The notes below the pieces were generated by a model. The model had not been told where the DNA came from. It ran no database searches and saw only the letters and a program-made list of their open reading frames with translations. A stretch of DNA of 64,000 nt from Capsicum annuum (lineage: Eukaryota; Streptophyta; Magnoliopsida; Solanales; Solanaceae): NCBI RefSeq assembly GCF_002878395.1, contig NC_061122.1:74557458-74621457 (forward strand), written 5' to 3'. Below are positions 42,775 through 55,483 of this stretch, piece after piece. Positions within the stretch are counted from its first letter, which is position 1; each line of letters opens with the position of its first letter. The position numbers and the translations under genes are program-made.

Positions 42775-44410
42775 TCACATGTCCTCAGGCAAACGAAAAT
42801 CAAACTCCATTTCAAAACATAGAAATAATGCTTCAAAGGGAAGATCTTAAGCTACCTGTGGCAGTGATTTTCTAGTTCAAGTTTTAACCATGTTACTTCC
42901 CTACTAATTTTAACTTTTCAGAACTCAAAATTTGTAAATGACATGGCAAACAGAGAAACATAGAGGGATCCATGATGGCATTACATTCGTAGTAGACAAC
43001 CGGGCATAGACATAAATTACATTCACCAAACAATCTAGTAACCTAGCAACAGAACTCGTGTGCACTCAAAGATAAAGAAATCCCATTCACTCTCTGTATG
43101 GATCAATCAATTTATTTAGGGATATCACAAATGACTCCCTCACTCACAAAGAAGCATCACCGATGTATACAGAATACAATAGGCTAGCCCTTATGCTCTT
43201 TTCCTAAATTTTCAAACAATCAAGGTAGGATCACTACAGGACTTTATTCTACTTGTAACGTAGGCTTTGGGATGGTGTGATATCCTTTTGGGATTTATTA
43301 GTGACTACACCTCCTTGACACTACGATTTATTCAGGGTCAACTTATTCTTCAATCTTATTTCTGCCTTGTTGTCTCTTTTTTTCAAGAACATTCAAATTG
43401 AGCCAAGTACGGTTTTCTCATTCTATTTTTCGTTTCTTCTTATTTTTCTTTTATTGTAATTTTTCTTCTTTTATTGTCACCGCACTCATCCTTTTCAAAA
43501 TTTTTCTTATGTACGGCCTTCTTCATACTAGATTTCTCCTATGCACCCCTATAATAGCCACCCTCAACTTAGGTGATTGGCTTGAGTTGAGGTGCATTAT
43601 GTCCAAGGAGGACAAGGCCAAAACAGCTTCATTATAAGAGAAATAGGAAGGTGAATTGGAATAAACAATAAAATTTTGTTAATCAAGGCTCAAATATTTA
43701 GATCAAAGGGATTCATTCATTTGGTTAGGGAATTTAGGCTCAGGTGGACTTACAAAAAAGAGGACGTATAATCATCTCCTACTTCACAATAATCCACCTA
43801 GGTAAAAGCAATTGGGAAAGCTCTAGATTCTTTACACCGGGAACTCAGTAATACCTAACACACACTCGTATAAGGCTACATTGCTAAGTACTATTTATCC
43901 AGTTATGCAACTTTTTGGCCCTAATTGTTCTATCCCAAATCCTAATGCCATTATCAAATTCACAACAGTCTCATACATACACACATCACACAGTTAACAA
44001 AATTTAGGACGGGTCTCAACTTTTCAACACCATTCAAATTTACACAAATACTTTCAGCATAATCATTTCAAATCCGTAATTATTTCATGTCTCCAAGCTC
44101 ATAAATCAATTCAAAATCACAACTCATTACAAATAAATTTCAAAATTAATTAAAAATCAATAAAATTTGTCATCTGCCATAGGTGTAGATTTTCTCTTTA
44201 TTTCAATGCTTTGTCAGCACCAAACCTACAAGGCATAACAAACTTTAAACTATTTAGATTTTTTAGCTACATCGAGATATACACCCCCACCCCCAATAGA
44301 AAATTCTTGCATTGTCCCCAGTACAAATAGAATAATGTGAAAAAAATGATGAGAAGTCATACTTCGATACTCAAGGCACTAAATTATGTAGTATCAGTAT
44401 ATGGGCCCTC
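42775..44410 (-). other. A1 3' non-coding region
   Basis: No gene is seen on either strand. Phrases such as TGTCCTCAGGCAAA (42780), CACCCTCAACTTAGG (43560) and GCATTGTCCCCAGTACA (44312) are typical, from memory, of the stretch between the last ORF and 3' LTR of plant Athila elements. A pyrimidine-rich TTTTTCTTTT run is at 43410-43480; the ORF at 43398-43637 arises from it. Confidence 0.6.
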
Positions 44411-46452
44411 TGGTTGGGTGTAAATCTCCTCAGTAATCATCACATCAACCACTGAGACTGAGTCAGCAATAGTAGTTAGGGGCACAACACTGTCCCCTCA
44501 GCATGAATAATTGGTGGGCTCGAACCACCGGCTCTAGCAGCTATCTCACGGACCCATACCTCCCGATCCTACTCATCTTGTAGGCTAGCTTCCTTAGCCT
44601 TTTTCATAGCATCCTTCTCCCCATGACTTATTCTCTTTTAATCTCCTTATTTCTCTCGAGTCTCTACCCAAATTTTCTTGACCAGGTCTAAATAGCATAA
44701 ATATTGTCCATATGGACCGTAGTCATAACTGTCTCAATCATAGGCTCCTGGATCATGTTCTATCATTTAAATTAGCAACCATATTCATAATCTTAGAAAC
44801 TTCAGATTTGATCTCAATAATATCAAGCGTCTTCCCGCTACCCAACTATCAAGTAATCCTTGAGTAAAATATATCAAGCCAATATTGTACACCTCGATCT
44901 TGGCTCACAAACTGTGCGTCAACCCAAGGCCTTATTCCCCCTTCTATGTTGTGGACCTTGGCCTCTAATGTACCCAGTCTTGTCATGACCTCGGTCCACA
45001 TGGGTTACAAAATCATAATAAGCCCAGATAGCATACCTCGTGGCCTAGGTGGTACAGACTGTATTGGAGAAAGAGCACTAGAAGTACCTGCTACATATGT
45101 TTGTGTAGTCTTCTTCTATCACCTATCTCAGCAACATTAGTAGTCTCCTCCTGACCACTCTGTCTAAATATCTCGGCCAACATCTTTGCCCCTTTTCTTA
45201 CATGCCTAGCCAATGGGTTAGTTGCATTTCTGATCAGGCCAAGGTCAATGATGTTTGTGTCCTCTAACATCTCATTGATGCTCGAGAGTTCCCATACTCT
45301 CACCTTTAAATACAGTTGCATAATCATGCATGGGTATACTAGAAGTGGCTTTTCACCACCTATAATCTGGTCTATCATCTCCTAGGCTAGGAACTCTCCT
45401 ACATCAAACTCATAACTGGCTATAAATTTGGCTATCATAGCTACCCAAACAGAATAACATATTTTCCCCAGTAATGGTACATAGCCTGTGTTGACCCAGT
45501 TTCCACCAAGCCTTAGCTTTTAATGTCAGCGCATACTTCTTAATCTTCTAGGAGGCCACCTTTGGGCCTTCTACTACCCGTACATTGTTTTCACCATTTA
45601 TTGCTATAAACTCGGTAATATATTTTAAGTGACCCATCTTTTCATCTGATCCCAACTACTTCTGAGTGATCTTTCTCATTTTCTCCATCTGACACTCCAT
45701 TTTGCCTGTGTTTATTAAAGGCTGATAATTCGATTCATACAAGAATCTACCAATATTGCATGGGGAACTGTCTACTCACACTTTATGAATAGTTAGTGAA
45801 GTGATAGGGTCATCACATTTCCACTATTTATCCTTTGGATACTGTCTCTTTGTCTTGCCCTTGTATGCTGCATAAAATACTCTTACTAGCTCATCACTGT
45901 ACTTCTCAGGTCCTTTTGTCATCTATACAAAGCCATATTACTTGAAATATGCCTCAAACCTAGGTATATCTGTCATCCCAGTAGTAGTCAATCTACTCTC
46001 CAGATATAAGATCCATTTAATCTTTTCATTATGGAGTATACTCAACCCATTATTAAATATCTCTTGCATACCTGCGTACCCCCATCATTCAATGAAGGGC
46101 ACTGGAGTAGTGGTAAGAACTAGGGAAGGATCCTGTCTAAAGATTGTGTAGCATCGACATCTTCTCTACCATTAGCATACCCAAAACTTGCTTCTTCAAA
46201 AATGGATTCATTATCATCTTTGGCATCTGAAGATGGAAATGAGTGAGGAGGGAAGATAGTTGGGTTCTTTCTACTTGAAATCCACGGAGGTGTTTCCTCT
46301 GGAGTTTCTACCTTTTTTCCCTTTGTGGACATTTTTTCCTTTGGGCCAACCTTGCCCTTCTGTGGGTAGTCGTATAAGTCACCGATATTACTGGGTGACT
46401 CAGTAGTCTCAGAACTGGAAAAGTGTGCCTTTTTGTTTCCCTTTTTAGACAC
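44411..46452 (-). pseudogene. A1 third ORF (env position), degenerate plant-transposon-protein type
   Basis: The minus strand has an ATG at 46452 (MSKKGNKKAHFSSSETTESP) opening 110 codons of lysine-, serine- and proline-rich, probably disordered sequence. Broken frames follow to about 44420. At 45091-45378, PLLVYPCMIMQLYLKVRVW is followed by EDTNIIDLGLIRNATNPLA. This arrangement (a hydrophobic PCMI block followed by DIGLIRD-ANP) matches what I recall of the 'putative plant transposon protein' domain, common in proteins annotated next to Athila polyproteins. It occupies the env slot between integrase and 3' LTR, but I see no signal peptide or transmembrane segment. Its function is unknown to me. 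Confidence 0.68.
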
Positions 46453-47815
46453 TTGTTTGAAAGAAAATGCAATTTTTGAAGGTATTATACCTAAAATTAG
46501 GCATTCATTAGTAAGTAAATATAGAAGAGATAGCGAAAATAAAAAGCTAAAGTTTAATGTGCATGCTCTTTTTAGGGTACGAGTGGAGGGTGCCAGTCAT
46601 ATGGACTTGGTACTACTCATATGACAGATTTGTATGATAAACATTGCATATATAATTTTTCACTAGTATGCTTACGAGCCCTCATATAATTAATAAGGTA
46701 CGACTTGTTACCGACATTCATAAGTAGGTCAAAAATAATTTATACCATTTAATTCTTTCCTAGGTCCATACGACTGTAGTGTATGAGTCTTATAGGCTAA
46801 GAACGACTCATTTTGGTAAGTCGTACCCATACCAGAATTCAAACTTACTTATACTTCTATGTTTTTAGTGGGTACGACTCAAAATATGACCTCATTACCA
46901 GTGGGTACAATTCATCAGGAGTTTCGTATCTACTGCAACATAGTATTTCAGCTTTAAAATTTTACCAAAACTAAAATTCCCAAACTACCCATCTATTATA
47001 GAGCATTTTTACCCCATATCAGTCCAAAATACACAAAATAGGAATATAAAATATCAAAATGTTTCCCCACTTCCATTTTTAACATAAACCTAAGAACTAG
47101 GGTTCCAAAATGAAACAACGAAGTAAATTTAACTCAAAGTAAGTTTACACTAACTCACATTTATGATTTTCGCTTGAAATATAATGAGATTGAGTTTGAA
47201 AACTTACTTGCTTGGATGAATTCTTCGTTTTCCCAAATTCAACTTTTTTCCCCCAAATTCATGCTTAGATCGTGCCAAGTAAAGAAATCCGAGCAAAATG
47301 GTGTGTGATTAGAAGTGTTTTTATGTTATTTCATGAGCTGTAAGCTCAAAAATTTGTAACCAATGGAGGTGGGTTCAATTTTTGGTATCAGGCATGCATT
47401 TTTGGGTGCTCGATTCTTTTAAAATCAAGTGCTGGACTGGATTGAACCACGACCCCGACCTGGAAAACTTTGGTTTGAGTCATGTGCAAGGCTCGTACCC
47501 AGGATTACGGGTTTTTTTTAACTCATATGGATCTGGAAACTTTCCTGGGTTCTTGAGTGGATACAATTCAATTTGATGAGTCGTACCTTGAGGATACGAC
47601 TTGTTCTGAGAGTCGTAAAGACTCTAAAACTTCTCCCTGAATCTGTTTAGTCTCCGAGATCCTTACGACTCTTACGCACGAGTCGTGCCATCAAGATACA
47701 ACTCATGAATAGTTTGTATGACCAATCTTCTTGAACTTTCTTAGATCATTTCTGCAATCTTTATCTTGTACACTAAACAAACCTATTACCCCATAAATAA
47801 ATAAGTACAAAAACA
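46453..47815 (-). other. A1 spacer between pol and third ORF
   Basis: Non-coding. It holds many copies of ACGACTC/GAGTCGT-type motifs (46575-46640, 46765-46915, 47575-47715). On the plus strand GGGTTGCCTCCCACGC at 47818 gives, on the minus strand, the GGGAGGCAACCC phrase that I recall just after the Athila pol stop. Confidence 0.6.
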
Positions 47816-47819
47816 TGGG

Positions 47820-49046
47820 TTGCCTCCCACGCAATACTTTATTTAACATTGCAGCACGACGTGAATTTGGGTACTCAGGTTTTACATCTTATCCTAATGG
47901 TTTTCCTCCTATGAGCACTTACTTTAACATCGTGGTACGACGTAATTAACTTAGTTACTCAGACTTCACCAAGGCCCATTTAAAAAATCATACTAATTTC
48001 TTTAGTGTTACCCATAAAGTGTATGACTCTTTACTCATTCATCTTGAACAGGGCTTCACCATCCCACTTCAATTCTAGAGCACCATATGGAAACACTCGT
48101 ATCACAGTAAAGGGAACATACCATCTAGACTTCAACTTACAAATAAATAAGTAAAGTCTTAAATTCTAGAGCAGTACCTGGTTACCTTTGTTGAAGATTC
48201 TTTTCTTAATTTTGCGATCATGATGTAGCTTCATCTTTTCTTTGTAAAGTATAGGAACTTTCATAAGGCCGAATCGGATTCATCCAACTCATTCATACTA
48301 TTCATCCTTGACTTAGCGGTATCTTGCCACTAAAAATACATCTTCTTCAAAACCCACAGTGCTTTATGTTCAAGTTCAATAGGCAAGTGACAAGCCTTGT
48401 GATATACTAGCTGATAAGGTGAAGCACCAATTGGGGTCTTGAACGCTGCTCTATTGGGCACCTCAACCTTTCCATTATTCTGGGGATGATAAGGCATTGC
48501 CACGTTGTGTTAAACTAAATACTTCTCAAGATGACTTTTGAATAGACAATGTGAACCACTGTCATTAATAATATCATATGGCGTGCCAAATTGAGAAAAG
48601 ATGTGCTTTTTCAAGAATGCAGTGGCACTATGTGCTTTATTATTTGGAATCGCAATTGTTTCCACCCATTTTGAAACACAATCCACAGCCACAAAAGGAA
48701 TTATAAATTCTTTACCCCATACATCAAATAATTCCAATTCTAAGATAGGAATCATAGGAAGTTCATGGCGTCTAGAGATGTTACCTTGTCATTAGCCTTG
48801 ATCACTAGCAGAAGTAAAATCATGTGCATCTCTGCAGATTGCTGGCCAGTAATACACACATTGCAAGATTTTATGGGTTGTGCAGCTTCCTTCATGATGA
48901 CCGCCAATTAGCAAAATATGAAAAGCCTCAAGTATACTCATCATCTCCACCTCAGATATACATCTAAAAATAATCCTATCCATATAAATTCTGAATAAAT
49001 AAGGCTCATCCCAGAAAAATTTCCTTACCTCCTGCATAAACTTCAT
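47820..49046 (-). pseudogene. A1 integrase, broken
   Basis: The minus strand opens at 49046 with MKFMQEVRKFFWDEPYLFRI, then the zinc-binding region with HHEGSCTTHKILQCVYYWP near 48865-48905. At 48755 the core starts (ELFDVWGKEFIIPFVAVDCV) with SKWVETIAIPNN, and continues to FGTPYDIINDSGSH near 48540-48580. The C-terminal part is seen as [20 protein letters not shown] near 48045-48110. The domain set and wording are those of Athila integrases, not chromoviruses, and no chromodomain follows. Several stops break the frame. Confidence 0.85.
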
Positions 49047-49059
49047 TCTCTTCTAAAAG

Positions 49060-49512
49060 TAAAAATCTTTGGGGATTATATCACTTGATAGATAATTTCC
49101 ATAGTCTGCAAATCATGGAATTAGATCTTGGGAAGCTTCTAATATCTTCTCATCTAGAAAACTATCATCAATCTGAATCCCAGCTTAAACATTCTTCATA
49201 GCTTCCTCCTCAAGTATAGACAAATGATCTTCAATTTTATTCTCAGTACCTTGTCCGTCCTTGACATCAAAATCAAATTATTATGGAAATCGCACCCACC
49301 AAATTTTTCTAGGCTTTACATGTTTTTTCGCTATTAAGTACCTCAATGATGCATGATTAGTGTGCATGATCACCTTTATCCCAATCAATAAGACCTAAAC
49401 TTCTTAAAGGCAAAAACCACTACCAATAACTCTTGTTCCATCACGGTGTAGTTATTTTGAGCAAGATTTCGTGCCTTACTAGCATAGTAGATGGGATAAA
49501 GTATCTATTCTT
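49060..49512 (-). pseudogene. A1 RNase H, broken
   Basis: The minus strand continues from reverse transcriptase with YYASKARNLAQNNYTVMEQE and [17 protein letters not shown] (49375-49480), the Athila-type RNase H core. A frameshift follows and the C-terminal half is diffuse. The overlap with the last part of reverse transcriptase (ICDASGLALGKVLG, 49513-49560) places its first strand there. Confidence 0.82.
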
Positions 49513-50620
49513 TCATTGACCTAGCACTTTCCCTAAGGCCAAACCACTTGCGTCACATATTATCTCAATTGATATGGTCCAGTCTTGAGATTCAATGATA
49601 GGACCAGTCATGAACTTCTCTTTCAAACACTCAAAAGCCTTTAGGTATGCTTTAGTAAACACAAATTTCACCTCATTCTCAAGAGGCCTATGAAGAGGGT
49701 TGGTAATATTAGAGAAATCCATGATGAACTGCCTACAAAACCCCGCATGACCCAAAAAGATAAGAACACCCTTCACAAAAATTGGTAGAGGTAATTTCTC
49801 AATAACTTTAATCATTTCTCTATGTACCTTAATACCCCTTTTTGAAATTTTGTGTCCAAGCACTATACCTTCTTTGACCAGAAAATGGCTCTTTTCTAAA
49901 TCAAGTACCAAGTTACATTTTTCACACCGTCTAAGAGAATTCACCAAGTGAACTAAGAAATCATCAAAAGAATCACCAATGAATGAAAAATCATCCATAA
50001 ATACTTTGATGGTTTCCTCTACCATGTCATATAATATCGACATCATACATCTCTGAAATGTGGCTGGAGCATTACATAACCGGAATGGCATACATTTGAA
50101 TGCAAAGATTTCATAAGGACAAGTGTAGGTTGTCTTCTGTAGGTATTGAGGTGCAATAATGATTTAGTTGTAACCTAAATACCCATCAAGAAAATAGTAC
50201 CAACCTTTGCCCGCTAACCTATCTAACATCTAGTCCTTGAAGGGCATAGGAAAATGATCATTCTGAGTCCTTCTGAGTCCGTGCATTCAATTTTCTGTAG
50301 TCCATGCATACTCTTCACCCTATAACTGGGCTCATTATCACTATCTAATTCTTCTCATTAGTAACAACAGTAATCCCACATTTCTTTGGAGTATATTGTA
50401 CCAGACTGACCCACTTACTATCAGTAATATGATACACTACACCAGTATCTAACCACTTGATTATCTCTTTCTTCACCACCTCCTGCATAGAAGGATTGAG
50501 TCAACACTAATGCTCTATACTTGTAATATAATCCAATTCCAGTTGAATTTTATAAGTACAAATACCAGGCAATATTTATGTAATGGACCAACCGATGGCC
50601 CTCTGGAATCTCTGTAGCAC
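49513..50620 (-). pseudogene. A1 reverse transcriptase, broken, Athila type
   Basis: From about 50500 the minus strand reads PSMQEVVKKEIIKWLDTGVV, WVSLVQYTPKKCGITVV, then VCMDYRKLNARTQKDHFPMP and YEIFAFKCMPF with stops and shifts. A long open frame from 50091 (192 codons) holds MPFRLCNAPATFQRCMMSIL, the palm motif VFMDDFS with both aspartates (49990-50004), GIVLGHKISKRGIKV and FLGHAGFCRQFIMDFSNIT. CNAPATFQRCM is the diagnostic Athila form of the block that is TNAPA in the chromoviruses here. An imperfect TCTGAGTCC tandem repeat is at 50262-50281. Confidence 0.9.
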
Positions 50621-51640
50621 TGATCAAAAAGCTTCTACTTTTGTTTCACCTAAGTAAGCTACAATTATTACCAGCAAAGTATTACTGTCTCCCAAAAATA
50701 CATATCTTAGATGGGAAGGGGGAGCCTTCAACTCTAAGACGGGTGGCTCCATAATTGGCGGACGAGCAAGTGAAGTGGTTCTATTTTTCAGATCTAAATC
50801 AAACTTATTTGGAGCATAAGTTTAAGAACCAATACCATAAAGTTCACATCCTATCTCATCATAGTATTCAATACCATCACTATCAAAGTTTATGATCACT
50901 ACTACTAGTGCTTCAAAACCCAACCTTTCTTTACTAGGAAAAGTAGCATCAGTATCATCATACCAAAGAGTCATAAGATCAATATCATGGATATATTCTA
51001 TCTCTTTATCGTGCATATCTATCACAGATATAACCTCAATTCATCAGGATGTGTCATGGCTTTGAATACATTAAATATCATATGTTCATCATTGAGACTC
51101 AGCATCAGATGTCCTAGTTCTAAATTAATCAATGTCCTTTCTATAGCCAAGAAAGGTTTTCCCAAGTTAATAGGGACTTGGAAATCCACTTCACAGACTA
51201 ATATCACAAAATTAGCAGGAAAGATAAAAGAGGCCACCTAAACTAATACATCATATAGAATACCAATTAGCTTTTTCACCATCCTATCTACCATCACTAG
51301 TCTCATGGTAGTTGGATTAGGAGCCCCCAACCCTACCTGCTTAAATACATCTAATGGCATGAGGTTGATACCAGCCCTAAATTACATAGAGCACAAGTGA
51401 ATTCAAAAGATCCAATAGTGCAAGGTATAGTTAAAGCACTTGGATACTCCTTCTCTACTAAATATCTAGTTGCTACAGTGCTACAATGATGAACATTGTC
51501 AGCTATCTCATAACTAACTAACCTTTTCTTGATGATTAGATCCTTCATGAATTTTAAATATCCTGGCATTTGCTCCAATTCTTCTACAAGTTAGATGTTG
51601 ACTGATAGTTCCTTTAACATAGATAAAAAATTCTGATACC
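50621..51640 (-). pseudogene. A1 protease and flanking linkers, broken
   Basis: On the minus strand an open piece at 51351-51578 reads MEQMPGYLKFMKDLIIKKR and SALTIPCTIGSFEFTCALCN. The protease active site, usually LCDLGA in this family, is CNLGL here, so the catalytic aspartate is lost. The next piece, 51022-51237, holds FIFPANFVILVCEVDFQVPI and LGKPFLAIERTLINLELG, the second half of the protease. The acidic piece at 50822-51025 is the linker to reverse transcriptase. Confidence 0.85.
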
Positions 51641-53368
51641 TATCCTCGTTTTGTTTTTTTTTTAAACCTTTGAGGAAAAAAAGGGCGATGTCTCAGAATG
51701 GTCTTCAGAATAGGCTTCTCAATCTCACCCTTTCATGTGTATTTCTTACTACTACTCTTCACATCAACAGCATCATCATCATTCTTTTACTCATCAATAG
51801 TGGGTACAAGAAGGTCCATGGTAGTTTTACCACTCCAAGTGGTAATGTCATGGCAGTTCCTATCATTCTTTGGATTTGCAATAGTGTTACTAGGAAGAGT
51901 ACCAAGTTGCCTCTGATTTAATGTAGCTGACATCTGATTGTACTATTGTTCTAGTTATTTATATGCAATAGTTTATGACTCAACATTCTGATTTAGCCCT
52001 GACAGGTCTACCTTAATTTCTTTAAGACATCTCTCTTTACTTTCTTGCCCTTTGACCAGTTTCGGCAATATTGCCTCCATTCTAGTTTTTGAATTTTGGT
52101 ATCCTGGTGGAAAGTATTTTTCACTCTTATCGTTGTAGTCATTTTTTTGCTACCAATCACTATCTCTCTTTACTTTTATCCCTATATCTGTAGTTATAAT
52201 AGTTTTGGCCTTAATTCCCTTGCCCTTGAGCTTAGAAATCTGCCAACCTATAATCAAGATACTTCATTTCTTCTGCAGATTTAATCTCAAAAGTTCTAGA
52301 AGTAGATCCTAGCACTCATTATTGCAAACTATTTTTAAGCAGTCCAATATCTGTCTGAATTTGTCAACCTCTTGTGCTACCAAATCATGACTAGTTGTAT
52401 ACACATTATCTGCTCCAATAGCATATGTACCAGTACCATGCTCAACATCTCTAATATTCCACCTCTATTCATCATAAAAATATAATCCCGCATATCGTGC
52501 ACAACATCCCATCAGAGATGCATAAATGCACCTCTCAAAATCATATCTTCCATTGCTTTTGAACTGATATTCAATAATCTTTAGAAGAATTCCAATAAAT
52601 TTGATCCTTTAATTCTCTGATTAGGTACTGTGCTCAACTTCTTCCTGAATCTAAACCACACTTCATACAAGGATTTTGTAGGTAACTATCTGAAGATATA
52701 AATCTCATCATTCAATTGTAGCATCCATACAGGAGGGAAAAATCTATCCAAAAACTATTTATGCAACTTATGCCAGGAAGTGATTGAGCCTCTTGAAAGT
52801 TCCCCTAACCATACTGATGCCTCTCCAGTCAATGAAAATGGGAACAAACGTAATCTCAAAGCTTCTTGATCTACCCCCGGAATAGCATATGATGAAAAAA
52901 TCTCAATGAAATTAACAAGATTCATGTTTGCATCATCGGTTGGTGATCTAAAAAAAGCACCTTTGAGATTAAGAAATTGGATCATATCACTAGTAATGTC
53001 AAATTTAACATTAGGGGTAATGTAGGAGGAATAATGGCTCATGTTTCAATAGGTTAAACATATCCCATGTCTTCATCTTCGTCATATGGTTGAAGATATT
53101 GATAAGCTAGAATCATTGGAGTTATGCCTCTTTGCACTCTTCTTTGCTATGCAGGCACTTGTCTTGGCTTGGATTGCATTGTATTCTGAGCCAACCTAGC
53201 CTCTTTAGCTAGGCCTTCTTTTTCTCTACTCTAGCTTGTTCACTTCTAAGGGTAATAATTATTCTGTCTGTTTGTTAGCAACATTCTATTAATCATCCGG
53301 TGGTGGAGGATAAGACACATTGTGAGGGTTTTGAACCCCAGTCGGAACGCTATCATAAATTTATTTTA
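51641..53368 (-). pseudogene. A1 gag, broken
   Basis: The N-terminal part (53368-53050) includes GIQNPHNVSYPPPPDD-type proline-rich text and RSEQARVEKERLAKEARLAQ. The open piece 52755-53042 (95 codons) is the Athila capsid region: FRSPTDDANMNLVNFIEIFS, LRLRLFPFSLTGEASVWLG, then SRGSITSWHKLHK. This runs past a stop into FLDRFFPPVW, LNDEIYIFRXLPTKSLYEVW and LLEFF. The rest down to the protease is frameshifted. The upstream side is cut at about 53369, where LTR sequence starts abruptly; the primer site is gone. Confidence 0.85.
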
Positions 53369-53532
53369 CCATTCTAAGACTTCAACTATGGATGGTAGCT
53401 TTAACTTCTATTATGCTTATAATTCCTTGTCACGACACATACCTTCAGCTTATAACTCGGATGCTTCAATTGTATCTCCTCCATACTTAGATTCTCAATT
53501 TACCTTTGGGTTCTGTTGTGCTTATGACTCAT
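53369..53532 (-). repeat. A1 5' LTR, fragment next to gag
   Basis: The plus strand from AAGACTTCAACTATGGATGG to GTGCTTATGACTCAT matches 40717-40870 in the 3' LTR. The first ~1.24 kb of the LTR (plus-strand order) and the primer site are missing at its left edge. CTCAT (53528-53532) is the left target duplication of G7. Confidence 0.85.
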
Positions 53533-54423
53533 TGTAACACCCTAAAAATGGGTCTCGAGACATTATACGGTGCTCAAGACTACGAGTAGCCTCGGTCTAA
53601 CCTTGTCAGCCTTCTACTAAAGCTAAAACTCATAATGGAGAAATTTAAACATAAAATCAATGTAGAGGTTGTCTAATCTTAGCTAAAGTTATCTGAGCAT
53701 AATATCTAAAAATACTTGACTTAAAAGTCTAGACAATCAACATAGAAAATTTGAATCATAACTAGCAGTCTGACAAGCCTCTACTACTAATAACTAGAGA
53801 GCCACTAGGATAAACTCCCAGCTGACTCGGACTGACTGAAAATACTAAATCAACTACTCTAATAAGCTAAGAAACTAAATAACTAGGTCCCTAAACTATC
53901 AGGACTCACTAACTATCGGGATATAGATGGAGATGCTCGAAATCACTCACACTGCTGAAACTGAGCACCAGAACCTACATTATTAAATAATGTAGCACAT
54001 AGACATATATGTGAATCAGTATTTCTGGAATGTACTGATCATGTGGGGGTGAATGCATAAGTAAAACAATATCACATCATTATTAAAATTTTGAAAAAGA
54101 TTGCATGCTAAGTGTAGATGACTCGCATTAGCTTGAATAACTGAAAACTGAAAATCATAATCATGAGTAGTAAAGCTTGTTGTATAAATCTAGTAAGTAA
54201 TAAAACTTAGTTCTCAAAGTAGTACTTGTGTTCTATCTTTAAATCATGTGGCCTAAATGTAGAAAGGACTCACTTTTATATCTATAAACTAAAATCTAAA
54301 ATTTAGTAGCTAGTGTCTATGTAAAGCAATATCCGAAAAAGGTTGTGAGCCTTTACACTTAGTTTCTAAAAGCTTTTCTGTTATGATTACTCTTTTCTGT
54401 AGGTAGGTTTTTCTAACTGAAAT

Positions 54424-54447
54424 ACACTATGTGAGCTATCATAGTGT
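54424..54447. repeat. 8-bp inverted repeat in G7 3' LTR
   Basis: ACACTATG (54424-54431) and CATAGTGT (54440-54447) can pair around an 8-base loop. The same perfect pair occurs in the other LTR at 61877-61900. Confidence 0.8.
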
Positions 54448-55483
54448 CCAACATCTAGTTCCCTTGTAGGAAAACCTCAAATTGGGGAGAGGTGTCATAC
54501 TCTTTCCAAGGAGTATAACCTAAGCTAAGTGATCACATTTGTAATTGTCATCCATATAGAAATGGGAATAATATAATAATTTGAACCTACGTTGGAACGT
54601 AGATTTGGGGCATATAAACATACCCAACTCAGTGCCAAATACTACTCGCTTTAATCTATATGCTCATTCTGTAGAAATCCACTTTTAAAGCTAGTATAAG
54701 GGTTTACAATGAAAAACAATCATGCATCTGTTCATTATAAACTGAAATGAAACTATAAAATGTATTCCATATCTAACTGAGGATTAAAAGATCAAATCTT
54801 TGTTCAAAATCTGAATATAAACTAATCATGGGATGCATAAAAGCATAATCTTCTTGAAATATCAACATTCAAACTAGGACTTAATAACCCATGCATCAAT
54901 TTTATGTCAAATCATAAAAAAGTTCATGCTTAAAATTGAAATCTTGATAATTCAATTCTAAATCTAGAAAATAATATCACATGCATAAAATATGAAAGTA
55001 GACATACAATTATACATCTCTATCACTTGTAGGATCATAATCTTCAAATAACAATATTTGGGTATGAACCCTAATCTGAAATTCATGTGAATTCATGTAA
55101 AAATTCAACTTTAAAACTAATCTTGGGCACAAGGATGAAAGCATTATCCTTGTTGAAAATCTCACATACCTTAATTGATGACTAGATAAAGAATCTTGAA
55201 CTTTGAGTTCCAATTTGTGCTCTTGAAGATTGTTTCTAGAAGATCTTGAATTGGGAATCTTAAATTTTGGGTTATCTTGAAAAAAGAATGGTGGAATTTG
55301 GATTTCTTGAGGTTTGAAATTTGAAGTTCTAGGGTTTCTTTGGGAGCAATTTGATGAATAAGGAGCGTATAATGCTTACAATAGGTTTAATCTAGTGTTT
55401 TTCATGAATTTTGGGCTTGGGAGAAGACTAAATTGCCCTTTGGAAAATTAAGTTCGAAACTGGAATCCCAATTTTGGGCCTCA

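Noticed and set aside
43398..43637. Hydrophobic 79-codon open frame, possible membrane protein
   Set aside because: Hydrophobicity comes from a TTTTC-rich run in the A1 3' region; no homologous frame or context.
44411..46452. Host gene inserted in the repeat region
   Set aside because: It is collinear with A1 between pol and 3' LTR, on the same strand, and degenerate like the rest of the element.
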